Source of the DNA: Oscillospiraceae bacterium
Lineage (GTDB): Bacteria; Bacillota; Clostridia; Oscillospirales; Oscillospiraceae
DNA: 16,069 nucleotides
Assembly: GCA_017501805.1 (NCBI GenBank)
Contig: JAFVWG010000205.1
Location: 1 to 16,069, forward strand
Direction: 5' to 3'
Shown here: positions 1 to 6,534 of the stretch, one piece after another
How positions within the stretch are numbered: position 1 is the stretch's first letter
Layout: each line of letters opens with the position of its first letter
Translations under genes and position numbers: made by a program
The notes under the pieces: model-generated
Database searches by the model: none
Told to the model about the DNA's origin: nothing
The model's input: the letters and a program-made list of their open reading frames with translations, nothing else

Positions 1-688
1 AAAACAGCGGATCGTCCGAAAGGACCTTCGTGACAAGCTCCAAAAACGGATAGAGATTCTGCTCCAGCTTCCAGATCTCACCGGAGGGACCTCTTCCGTA
101 GGAGGGCGGGTCCATGATCACGGCGTCGTAACGCTTACCGCGGCGGATCTCCCGCTCCACGAACTTCGAGCAGTCATCCACGATCCAGCGGATAGGCTTC
201 TCGGAAAGTCCGGAGGACTTTGCATTCTCCTTTGCCCATGCCACCATTCCCTTAGCGGCATCCACGTGGCAGACCTCCGCACCCGCGGCAGCGGCTGCAA
301 GGGTTGCGCCGCCGGTGTAGGCAAAGAGATTCAGCACGCGGACCGGACGTCCTGCGGAGCGCACGACATCCTGAATGAAATCCCAGTTTGCGGCCTGCTC
401 CGGAAAAACGCCCGTGTGCTTGAAGTTCATCGGCTTGACGTTGAAGGTCAGATCCTTATAGCGAACCTGCCAGCGTTCCGGAAGCGTGTTCTGCAGCCAC
501 TGTCCCCCGCCGGAAGAGGATCGCGCGTAACGCGCGTGCGCCTTTTTCCAGCCGGGATCTTTTTTCGGCGTATTCCAAATGATCTGCGGGTCCGGGCGCA
601 CGAGGAGATAGTCTCCCCACCGCTCCAGCTTTTCACCGGCGGAGGTGTCCAAAACCGCATAGTCTTTCCATTGATCGGCAATCCACAT
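1..688 (-). CDS. Class I SAM-dependent methyltransferase, RlmI/COG1092-like (C-terminus cut by window edge)
   Basis: The frame is open from an ATG at 688 to the left edge, giving 229 codons with the C-terminus missing. The SAM-binding motif I is visible as VLNLFAYTGG (about residues 118-127). The catalytic motif IV is DPPSYGRG (about 193-200), as in the Rossmann-fold rRNA/DNA methyltransferases related to RlmI. An N-terminal stretch of about 100 residues (WNTPKKDPGWKKAH, then GVFPEQAANWDF) precedes the catalytic fold, and no PUA domain is evident. Members are usually about 280-300 aa, so roughly 60 residues are missing. An AAAGGA ribosome binding site lies 9 nt before the ATG. The gene starts 37 bp after the PBP stop codon, so the two are probably co-transcribed. 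The likely role is RNA methylation in the cytoplasm; the substrate cannot be told from sequence. A shorter overlapping minus-strand frame at 448-681 is a shadow. Confidence 0.85.
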   Translation of the reverse strand, partial: MWIADQWKDYAVLDTSAGEKLERWGDYLLVRPDPQIIWNTPKKDPGWKKAHARYARSSSGGGQWLQNTLPERWQVRYKDLTFNVKPMNFKHTGVFPEQAANWDFIQDVVRSAGRPVRVLNLFAYTGGATLAAAAAGAEVCHVDAAKGMVAWAKENAKSSGLSEKPIRWIVDDCSKFVEREIRRGKRYDAVIMDPPSYGRGPSGEIWKLEQNLYPFLELVTKVLSDDPLF

Positions 689-725
689 AGTAATTGTTCC
701 TTTATCGCGTCGTTTATGCAGGGGT

Positions 726-3287
726 CTACCCCTGCTGCCCGGCTGCTTCTCCCTGAACAGGCTGCGCAGGTTCTGCCGCAGGCTGCTGTGTCGATTCCGC
801 CGCAGGCTGCTGCTCTGCGTTCGGATCCGTCAGCGGATCACGCACTTCCTCAACTGCCGTCCCTTCGGCGGCAGGCTCGGGTGCGGGCGGCTGGGTATGG
901 ATATCGCACTCCTCACGCAGGGGCGATTCTTCCCACGGAAGGGCGGGATGGTAGCCCTGAGCCAGGTTCTCTTCTTCGATGGGCAGCGCGTATGCCTCAT
1001 CCCCAACGTGCACGCCCGACTGCGGGAACGCACGGTTGATCGAGAGCATACCCACCACCTTGAGAGGCGCTTCGTGCATGCGGCAATACTCCGTCGCACG
1101 CTTGCCGCTCTCCGCGCAGATGTCCACGGGGACATGCACATCACAGACGCCCGTGGGAACGTCTTCCTTGAACAGACGCAGAGTATTGCCCCGGCTTCCG
1201 CGAGGATCGATCTGGCACGCCTCGGACATCCGCATACCGCTGTCAGCGCAGAAGGTGTAGCTCATCAGTCCCTCGGGCTCGGTGAAGTTCCGCGCCGGAA
1301 GTCCCTCATGGATGCCGGTCATGACCTTTTTCCACATCGCAAGCGACGGATTGGTCGCATTCTGCGTAAGAATGACCTCTTCCGGAACATCGTAGCCGCA
1401 CCAGACAACGCCCGTATAATACGGCGTGTAGGCTGCAAACCAGCGGTCGCGGTCACTCGTCGTCGTACCCGTCTTGGCAGCAACCTGGATGTTGTTCAGC
1501 CGCGCCTGCGTGCTGGTGCCGGAAATCGTCGCATTGTGGAGCATATAGGTCATATACCACGCAGCCTTGCTCTGCATCGCGGTATGCGTTTTCTGTTCGT
1601 TCTCAAGGATCGTCTTGCCGTTCACATCATCCACACGGACAAAGGTCCTGGCCTTGCGGTAGACGCCGCCGTTTGCGAGAGCCGCATAGGCAGTCGTCAT
1701 ATCGCGCACCGTGACGCCGCGGGTCAGTCCGCCCATCGCCATCGGGGCAAGCGCAGAGTCGGTAAAGACCTTTCCGTCGATCTCGACAGAATCGGTAAGC
1801 GTGGAAAGACCCATCTTGTTCTTCGCAAAATCAAAGCAGTATTCGGGAGTCAGCTCCGATGCGACCTTGACCGCAATCGTATTGAGCGACTGCTCGACCG
1901 CGTAATTCACCGTGACAAAGCCGCGATAGCTGTTTCCCGTGTTCTTCGGATAACCGCGTCCGTTCACGAAGGAATACGGAGAATCCTCATAGACGGAAGC
2001 GGGGGTGATGATCCCCTTCTCCAGCGCCGGACCGTAGACGGACAGCGGCTTGATGCTCGATCCGGGAGAGAGCGTGCTCTGTGTTGCGCGGGAAAGCACA
2101 AGGCTGCCCGGCTTCTTGCCGACTCCGCCGACGATGCCGACAACATCGCCCGACGCATTGTCGACGACGACCATCGCGGACTGCAGCTGCTGGCTGCTTC
2201 TCGTCTTGGGCACGTTGTCCAGATTTTCGTAGACGTCTTCCATTGCGGACTGCACGGCGGGGTCCATCGTGCAGTAGATCTGATAGCCGCTGCAAAGCAG
2301 CATCTTCTCCGCGATCGCCTCGGAATAGCCGTACTGCTCGCAAAGAGCGTCGGTCACATCCCGGATGACCTGGTCAACAAAGTAGGAATAGTACTGACCG
2401 CTCTGGCTCTCCTCCGCTTTTCCCGCGTGGAAGTCCATTTCCTGCGCGACAGCTTCCTGATACTGCTCCCGGGTGATCATCTTCTGATCGAGCATCTCTC
2501 CGAGAATGATCAGCTGACGCTCCCGGTTGTTCTCGGGGTTGATGTAAGGATCGTACATCGAAGGGTTATTCGTGATGCCGATCAGCGAAGCACACTCCGC
2601 CAGCGTCAGATCGGAAACGTCCTTTCCGAAATAAGCCTGTGCGGCTGTCCGCACACCGTAGCAGCCCTCGCCGAGATAAATGACGTTCATATACCATTCC
2701 AGAACGTCTTCCTTGCTGTGGGTCTTTTCGAACTCCAGCGCACGGAACATCTCCGTGATCTTCCGTCGCACCGTGATCTCCTGGTCACCCGTCAGATTCT
2801 TGATGAGCTGCTGCGTGATCGTCGATCCGCCGGCTCCGCCGCGCCCCATAAAGATACGCAGACTCGCTCTGCCGGTGGTGACCCAGTCCACACCGCGGTG
2901 ATCGTAGAAACGCTTATCCTCGATCGCCACGCAGGCGTTGATGAGATCCTGCGGCAGGTCGTTATAGGAGGCCCAAATACGATTCTCCCGGCTGTGGATG
3001 CGCTGCAGTTCCGACCACTCGCCCGTCTTGCGGTCCTGACAGTAGATGATACTTGTCTGGTTGAGTGAAAAATCCTGACCGGACAGCGTGAGCTGATCCG
3101 AAAGGTCTTTTTTGATGTACACCGCAAAAATACAGGCAAAGATCAGCACAGAAAGCACAAAGCACAGTGCCGCTGTTCCGACGATCATACCCGCACGCTT
3201 CAAAGCGGCGCGCGATTTTTCCTTTTTCTCTTGGCTATAGTTCGGCAAGTCAAACCCCTCCAGAGCCTCTGCGCCGTTCGGACGCAA
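726..3287 (-). CDS. Class A penicillin-binding protein (PBP1A-type transglycosylase/transpeptidase)
   Basis: This 853-aa bifunctional enzyme polymerises lipid II glycan strands and cross-links peptidoglycan at the outer face of the membrane. A short basic cytoplasmic tail is followed by one membrane segment (about 34-57). The GT51 domain shows AIEDKRFYDHRG with catalytic Glu123, GGSTITQQLIKNL (153-165) and the RRKxxE-containing stretch (174-187). The transpeptidase domain has SSIK (410-413, nucleophile Ser410), SLN (467-469) and KTG (605-607), so both activities look intact. After it come two matching cysteine motifs (C680-C691 and C724-C735) and a Pro/Ala/Glu/Gln-rich tail (about 800-853). 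The start is uncertain. TTG at 3287 opens the frame, with AGGAG 10 nt upstream. TTG at 3248, preceded by GGAGGGG at 6 nt, is an equally good or better start. No in-frame ATG precedes the membrane segment. It is probably transcribed with the downstream methyltransferase. Confidence 0.95.
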   Translation of the reverse strand: MRPNGAEALEGFDLPNYSQEKKEKSRAALKRAGMIVGTAALCFVLSVLIFACIFAVYIKKDLSDQLTLSGQDFSLNQTSIIYCQDRKTGEWSELQRIHSRENRIWASYNDLPQDLINACVAIEDKRFYDHRGVDWVTTGRASLRIFMGRGGAGGSTITQQLIKNLTGDQEITVRRKITEMFRALEFEKTHSKEDVLEWYMNVIYLGEGCYGVRTAAQAYFGKDVSDLTLAECASLIGITNNPSMYDPYINPENNRERQLIILGEMLDQKMITREQYQEAVAQEMDFHAGKAEESQSGQYYSYFVDQVIRDVTDALCEQYGYSEAIAEKMLLCSGYQIYCTMDPAVQSAMEDVYENLDNVPKTRSSQQLQSAMVVVDNASGDVVGIVGGVGKKPGSLVLSRATQSTLSPGSSIKPLSVYGPALEKGIITPASVYEDSPYSFVNGRGYPKNTGNSYRGFVTVNYAVEQSLNTIAVKVASELTPEYCFDFAKNKMGLSTLTDSVEIDGKVFTDSALAPMAMGGLTRGVTVRDMTTAYAALANGGVYRKARTFVRVDDVNGKTILENEQKTHTAMQSKAAWYMTYMLHNATISGTSTQARLNNIQVAAKTGTTTSDRDRWFAAYTPYYTGVVWCGYDVPEEVILTQNATNPSLAMWKKVMTGIHEGLPARNFTEPEGLMSYTFCADSGMRMSEACQIDPRGSRGNTLRLFKEDVPTGVCDVHVPVDICAESGKRATEYCRMHEAPLKVVGMLSINRAFPQSGVHVGDEAYALPIEEENLAQGYHPALPWEESPLREECDIHTQPPAPEPAAEGTAVEEVRDPLTDPNAEQQPAAESTQQPAAEPAQPVQGEAAGQQG

Positions 3288-3321
3288 AGGGCATAAATCT
3301 CCTAATAATAACCTACACTAT

Positions 3322-3330
3322 ATTATAACA
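3322..3330 (-). promoter_or_regulatory. Extended -10 promoter for the PBP/methyltransferase operon
   Basis: Reading the minus strand, TGTTATAAT is an exact extended -10 (TGnTATAAT). No good -35 sits at 17 nt; the TTGACA visible upstream is only 8 nt away, too close to serve this -10. A perfect 10-bp palindrome AACACGTGTT overlaps the TG element (3328-3337) and could be an operator. The start of transcription would fall about 25-30 nt before the ribosome binding site. Confidence 0.5.
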
Positions 3331-3433
3331 CGTGTTGTCAATGCGGACATCGTCCGTTTTTTTCAACTTTCCGTAGTAAAAACGGCGGTTTCGGACAAAC
3401 TGAGGTCAGAAGCCGAACTGAGCGCATTTTCGC

Positions 3434-3462
3434 TTGATTTTGCCTCGGCACCAACGTATAAT
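3434..3462 (+). promoter_or_regulatory. Sigma-A-type promoter for the DUF1292 gene
   Basis: TTGATT (3434-3439), a 17-nt spacer and TATAAT (3457-3462). The predicted 5' end of the transcript carries a small hairpin, GGAGT-TTG-ACTCC (3472-3484), before the true ribosome binding site GGAGG at 3495. No separate promoter is visible before the downstream RNA at 3815, so this promoter may also supply that RNA. Confidence 0.7.
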
Positions 3463-3506
3463 ATAGGCAAAGGAGTTTGACTCCGTTCAAGTCTGGAGGT
3501 TGCGCT

Positions 3507-3800
3507 ATGAGCGACGAATACGGAAGCGATTTTATCACCATCACCGACGATGACGGAAAAGAGTACGAGCTTGAAGTCCTCGCCTCGGTCGAGTACAACG
3601 GCATCACCTATTTTGCCATGGCTCCCGCCGACCCGGAGGACGGCGAAGAGACCGAAGTCTGCGTGCTCAAGCAGGTCGTTGAAGACGGCGAGGAGGTTTT
3701 CCTCACGGTGGACGACGATGAAGAATGGGACGCAGTCAACGAGAAGCTCATTGAGCTGCTGTATGAAGACGAGGAAGAATCGGGCGAAGAAAACGCCTGA
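3507..3800 (+). CDS. DUF1292 (YrzB/UPF0473-type) small acidic protein
   Basis: The product is 97 aa, very rich in Asp and Glu, and ends in an acidic run (DEEESGEENA). The pattern FITITDDDGKEYELEVLASVEYNGITYFAMAP is typical of the DUF1292 family of conserved Firmicutes proteins, whose biochemical function is unknown. The ATG at 3507 was chosen because GGAGG lies 7 nt upstream; an in-frame TTG at 3477 sits almost on an AGGAG and is not credible. No membrane segment or signal peptide is present. In Bacillus this family sits beside the RuvX gene (yrrK). In this window RuvX is present but about 8 kb away, so the pair has been separated. A structured RNA follows directly. Confidence 0.88.
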   Translation: MSDEYGSDFITITDDDGKEYELEVLASVEYNGITYFAMAPADPEDGEETEVCVLKQVVEDGEEVFLTVDDDEEWDAVNEKLIELLYEDEEESGEENA

Positions 3801-3814
3801 CATGCAGACGAATT

Positions 3815-4007
3815 TCCTGCTTGGTGCGTGACGGGATCATTTAAACCCACATCTTATTTTCGGGACGCTTGACTCTTTGCCTTTGGATTGCAGGCCTCCC
3901 GCCCCGGCCAGACCGACGGCGGATGTTGGAAGCAGCGAAAAAGGCAAGCGGCGACCCACCTGCAGTTCGTGCAGGTTATAATTGGTTTCGCACGGCCAAA
4001 GCGGGGT
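3815..4007 (+). ncRNA. ssrS: Probable 6S RNA (RNA polymerase regulator)
   Basis: About 190 nt without a credible ORF fold into the 6S rod. A closing stem pairs 3816-3828 (CCTGCTTG, GTGCG) with 3989-4005 (CGCAC, then C-AA-GCGGG, with bulges). An A/T-rich 5' bubble strand covers about 3830-3866. An apical stem pairs TTTGCCTTT (3876-3884) with AAAGGCAAG (3940-3948) and continues inward. The 3' bubble strand contains a hairpin ACCTGCA-GTTCG-TGCAGGT (3958-3976) next to GCGGCGACCC, resembling the CTGCGACGACA plus hairpin stretch of Escherichia coli 6S RNA. A strong terminator follows directly. 6S RNA binds the housekeeping polymerase holoenzyme by mimicking an open promoter. The ends are approximate. 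No promoter is visible right before it, so processing from the DUF1292 transcript is possible. The identification rests on length, fold and short motifs, not on a covariance-model search. Confidence 0.62.
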
Positions 4008-4008
4008 T

Positions 4009-4038
4009 CGGCTGTCGGTTTTCCGACAGCCGTTTTTT
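4009..4038 (+). terminator. Rho-independent terminator of the 6S-like RNA
   Basis: A perfect 10-bp stem CGGCTGTCGG / CCGACAGCCG with a TTTT loop is followed by six T residues. It abuts the closing stem of the structured RNA, so the RNA would end here. Confidence 0.92.
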
Positions 4039-4067
4039 ACTGCCCCGAGAAAGAGTCGGACAGGTAC

Positions 4068-4096
4068 TTGAAAGTTGACTCTTTTCTCGTTATAAT
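4068..4096 (+). promoter_or_regulatory. Sigma-A-type promoter for the parvulin gene
   Basis: TTGAAA (4068-4073), a 17-nt spacer and TATAAT (4091-4096). It lies just after the terminator at 4038 and about 50 nt before the start codon. The leader can form a short hairpin, TTTTCC / GGAAAA, around 4111-4128. Confidence 0.72.
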
Positions 4097-4147
4097 GTAC
4101 AAAGCATTATTTTCCCCTTGAGGAAAAAACAGGAAGGATTGAATCAA

Positions 4148-5557
4148 ATGCAGAAAAAGAACATTTGGAAATGGGTCGCCGGATGCGCCGCCCTTCTCGT
4201 GGCGATCGCGCTGATCGTCTCCGGCATGGTGCTGGATATGTCCTACTTTGCGGAGCGCAATGTAGCGCTGACCGTCGGCAACCACGAAGTCACCGCCGCT
4301 GTCTACAACTATTTCTACAGAACCACCTACGCACAGATGGAGAGCGAGTACGGTGCGGAGTCCCTGTCCTACCTTGCAGATTATATCGCCGATCAGGCGA
4401 ACAACCATGTTCGCGATACCTACGCGATCTATGACGCGGCTGTCGCAGCGGGCGAAGCTCTGACCGAGGAGGAGCAGAAACAGCTCAACGATGATATCGA
4501 ACTGCTCCGCGAGACCGCGACGAACCTCGGTGCAGCCGACCTCGACGAATTCATCGAAGCCTCCTACGGTCTCGGCTGCAACGAAGAGAACTACCGCGAG
4601 TTTATGCAGATCCAGATGCTCGCCAACAAGTTCTCGCAGAAAGAGCAGGATACCTTCAACGCAGAGCTCACGCAGGAGAAGTTTGATGCCTACTACCGGG
4701 AAAACATCCTGAACTTTGACACTGTCACCTTCCGCTACTTCCTTGTCCCCATCGAAGAGGGCAGAGATATTGCCGCTACGGAAGAGCTTGCCAAAACGAT
4801 GGAGACCAAGATCCACAACGACGTCGCCGGTTTCGAGGAAATGGCGCGCGAGCTCGCGATCGAAGAGGAGAAGGAGTTCTATGGAGAAGAAAACTCCACG
4901 CTCATCTCGAACGAAAAGATCAACTATGTGGACGAGAACCTCCGCGACTGGATGGCTGACGCTTCCCGCACCGAGGGTGATACCCTTGTCGTCCGCGCTG
5001 CCGACGAGATCGGCACCTACGTCGCCTGCTTCCTCTCCCGCGACAACAACAACTACAATGCCGTCAACGTCCGTCACATCCTCGTCTCGCTCCCCGAGCA
5101 CGAGCACAGCGAACAGGAGGATGAGCAGGCACACGACGCCGCTCTCGCGGAAGCTATGCAGACTGCCAGAGAAACGGCGGAAGGATATCTTGCCGAATAC
5201 AACGCCGGTGAAAAGACCGAAGAGGCTTTCGCAGAACTGGCAAAGGCTCATTCCGAGGACAATGCCGAAAACGGCGGTCTGTACGAGAATGTAACGAAGG
5301 GTCAGATGGTCCGCAGCTTCAACGACTGGTGCTTCGACGCAGCCCGTAAGCCCGGCGACACCGGCATCGTGGAGACCGAGTACGGCTATCACGTGATGTA
5401 CTTCGTCGGCGAAGGCGAAAACGCCCGCTACAAGATGGTCACTGACGAGATGAAGACCAACCACCAGACCGCTTGGGTCATGAAGCTCACCGAAGGCTAC
5501 GAAGTCAAGGTCAACGAAAGCGGTATGAGCTACACCACCCGCCTGCAGGCACAGTAA
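4148..5557 (+). CDS. Membrane-anchored parvulin-type peptidyl-prolyl isomerase (PrsA/SurA-like foldase)
   Basis: The 469-aa protein has a basic N-terminus and one membrane segment (about 9-29), and the rest is predicted extracytoplasmic. A SurA/PrsA-type chaperone region follows, then a C-terminal rotamase (parvulin) domain at about 304-421. That domain starts VNVRHILVSL and contains AHSEDNAENGGLY and GDTGIVETEYGYHVMYFV. An acidic, His-containing insertion (HEHSEQEDEQAHD, 317-329) sits in the first loop. Residues about 192-300 (FRYFLVP, FEEMARELA, EIGTYVACFLSRD) look like a second, degenerate parvulin domain. The expected role is folding of exported proteins, plausibly including PBPs. ATG 4148 was chosen because AAGGA precedes it; an upstream in-frame TTG at 4118 lacks a suitable site. 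VAGC at residues 10-13 precedes the hydrophobic core and is not a lipobox. The gene is monocistronic or reads into the TSUP genes. Confidence 0.88.
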   Translation: MQKKNIWKWVAGCAALLVAIALIVSGMVLDMSYFAERNVALTVGNHEVTAAVYNYFYRTTYAQMESEYGAESLSYLADYIADQANNHVRDTYAIYDAAVAAGEALTEEEQKQLNDDIELLRETATNLGAADLDEFIEASYGLGCNEENYREFMQIQMLANKFSQKEQDTFNAELTQEKFDAYYRENILNFDTVTFRYFLVPIEEGRDIAATEELAKTMETKIHNDVAGFEEMARELAIEEEKEFYGEENSTLISNEKINYVDENLRDWMADASRTEGDTLVVRAADEIGTYVACFLSRDNNNYNAVNVRHILVSLPEHEHSEQEDEQAHDAALAEAMQTARETAEGYLAEYNAGEKTEEAFAELAKAHSEDNAENGGLYENVTKGQMVRSFNDWCFDAARKPGDTGIVETEYGYHVMYFVGEGENARYKMVTDEMKTNHQTAWVMKLTEGYEVKVNESGMSYTTRLQAQ

Positions 5558-5574
5558 TATCGTATAAAAACCCT

Positions 5575-5607
5575 CACCCCGGCGCAAACTTGCGTCGGGG
5601 TGATTTT
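5575..5607 (+). terminator. Terminator hairpin overlapping the TSUP ribosome binding site
   Basis: The arms CACCCCG-G-CGCAA and TTGCG-T-CGGGGTG pair with one G-U wobble and a very tight loop, followed by ATTTT. The T stretch runs into the next start codon (ATG 5608). The 3' arm (GGGGTGA) is also the only Shine-Dalgarno-like sequence for that gene, so the hairpin may both end prsA-type transcripts and hide the RBS. Confidence 0.75.
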
Positions 5608-5976
5608 ATGCTCAAAACAATGGGGGCTCTCCCGAAAGCCTGTTTGGCAGGGTCTGCGGCGGGCGTTGTGACCGGCTTTTTCGGCGCGGGCGGCGGAATG
5701 GTGCTGATCCCGCTTCTCACACGTCTTTGCGGGCTGCCGGACAGAAAGGCTTTTGCTTCATCTGTCTCGATCGTACTGCCGCTGTGTTTATGCTCGCTTG
5801 CCATCGGTGCTTTGCGCGGCGGTCTTTCCCTTTCGGGGGCCTGGCCATACCTGCTCGGTGGGCTGCTCGGCGGACTTGCGGGCGGTCTTCTCTTCCGACG
5901 TGTTCCGGTTCGTCTTCTCCACGGCGCTCTCGGTCTCTTTATCCTCTGGGGCGGCGCGAATCTTCTTTTGCGATGA
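5608..5976 (+). CDS. Half-length TSUP (TauE/SafE) membrane protein, subunit 1
   Basis: The product is 122 aa and very hydrophobic, with about four membrane segments. It carries the TSUP N-terminal signature GFFGAGGGMVLIPLLT (about 23-38). TSUP proteins (TauE/SafE, Pfam TauE) are usually about 250 aa with two such four-segment repeats and export or import sulfur-containing organic anions. This gene encodes one repeat only. It overlaps the next gene by 4 bp (ATGA), and that gene encodes the second repeat, so the two chains probably assemble into one transporter. The start at 5608 has only GGGGTGA, 4 nt upstream, as RBS, inside a hairpin. The substrate is unknown. It is unlikely to be a frameshifted single gene, because each half has its own start and a complete four-segment unit. 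Confidence 0.85.
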   Translation: MLKTMGALPKACLAGSAAGVVTGFFGAGGGMVLIPLLTRLCGLPDRKAFASSVSIVLPLCLCSLAIGALRGGLSLSGAWPYLLGGLLGGLAGGLLFRRVPVRLLHGALGLFILWGGANLLLR

Positions 5977-6347
5977 AGACACTCGGTACGATCGCAGTCG
6001 GGGCTGTCTGCGGGCTTCTCTCCGCCTTCGGCGTCGGCGGAGGAAGTATCCTGATGGTGTGGATGACCGCCGTCCTGCAAATGCCGCAGCAGGAAGCGCA
6101 GCAAATGAATCTGCTCTATTTTCTGCCGACCGCCGGCGTTGCGCTGCTTCTTCACGCAAAGCACAGTCTGATCGACCGGCGCACCGTCATCCCCGCAGCG
6201 CTCTGCGGCTGCGCCACCGCGATCTGCGGAACGCTGCTGTCGGAGCGGCTCGACCCGACGCTCCTGCAAAAGATCTTCGGTGCATTTTTGATTTTTGTGG
6301 GGTTCTCGGAGCTAAAGCGCGCAAAAAATGCAAAGAATCATGAATAA
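5973..6347 (+). CDS. Half-length TSUP (TauE/SafE) membrane protein, subunit 2
   Basis: This 124-aa hydrophobic protein begins with its own TSUP repeat signature (LLSAFGVGGGSILMVWMT, about 15-32), followed by three more predicted membrane segments and a short basic C-terminus (KRAKNAKNHE). The ATG lies inside the stop codon of subunit 1 (ATGA), the usual arrangement for translational coupling. No independent RBS is obvious. It presumably pairs with subunit 1 to form the eight-segment TSUP fold. Transcription ends at the UUCG-capped hairpin at 6369. Confidence 0.85.
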   Translation: MKTLGTIAVGAVCGLLSAFGVGGGSILMVWMTAVLQMPQQEAQQMNLLYFLPTAGVALLLHAKHSLIDRRTVIPAALCGCATAICGTLLSERLDPTLLQKIFGAFLIFVGFSELKRAKNAKNHE

Positions 6348-6368
6348 TTCATTGGAATATTCATTTTT

Positions 6369-6400
6369 ATGCGGACTTTCGAGTCCGCATTTATTTATTA
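6369..6400 (+). terminator. Terminator after the TSUP pair
   Basis: A perfect 9-bp stem ATGCGGACT / AGTCCGCAT is closed by a stable TTCG tetraloop and followed by a T-rich but interrupted tail (TTATTTATTATT). Confidence 0.8.
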
Positions 6401-6420
6401 TTGCCAATTTTACATTTACT

Positions 6421-6466
6421 TTTTTGTTAAACAATGTCTTTTCCTCCACTTGTTATTTTTGTTAAA
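6421..6466 (+). repeat. Exact 11-bp direct repeat flanking the ABC operon -35 element
   Basis: TTTTTGTTAAA occurs at 6421-6431 and again at 6456-6466, 35 bp apart. The second copy lies in the spacer of the promoter at 6450-6478. The region is A/T-rich, so chance cannot be excluded, but the placement suits a regulator-binding site. Confidence 0.45.
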
Positions 6467-6478
6467 ATTCATTATAAT
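6450..6478 (+). promoter_or_regulatory. Sigma-A-type promoter for the amino-acid ABC operon
   Basis: TTGTTA (6450-6455), a 17-nt spacer and TATAAT (6473-6478). Just downstream is a dyad, CTCAC...GTGAG, containing the palindrome CACAGCTGTG (about 6496-6514). It sits in the early transcript and may be an operator or 5' hairpin. Confidence 0.72.
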
Positions 6479-6534
6479 GCATATACATTCATAACTCACG
6501 GCACAGCTGTGAGAATATTGAGGAGGAAACTACA

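Noticed and set aside
897..3068. A 723-codon plus-strand open frame opposite the PBP gene
   Set aside because: It lies entirely antisense to a PBP with all catalytic motifs. Its translation is rich in Arg, His and Asp without domains, and it has no RBS. It is a codon-bias shadow, as are the long minus-strand frames at 4037-5587, 6496-7464, 8260-9123 and 14979-15995.
3344..3363. CGGAC-ATC-GTCCG followed by seven T on the plus strand
   Set aside because: The stem is only 5 bp and no plus-strand gene lies upstream for it to terminate. It falls in the divergent region behind the PBP promoter and may be chance.
3901..3950. GGAAGCAGC in the structured RNA, suggestive of an SRP (4.5S) RNA
   Set aside because: The rest of the conserved SRP loop (CAGGTCCGGAAGG-type sequence) is missing, while the whole 190-nt fold with closing stem and central bubble matches 6S RNA better.
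4175..4186. VAGC near the N-terminus of the parvulin protein as a lipobox
   Set aside because: The cysteine comes before the hydrophobic core instead of after it, so the segment is better read as an uncleaved membrane anchor than as a lipoprotein signal like that of PrsA.
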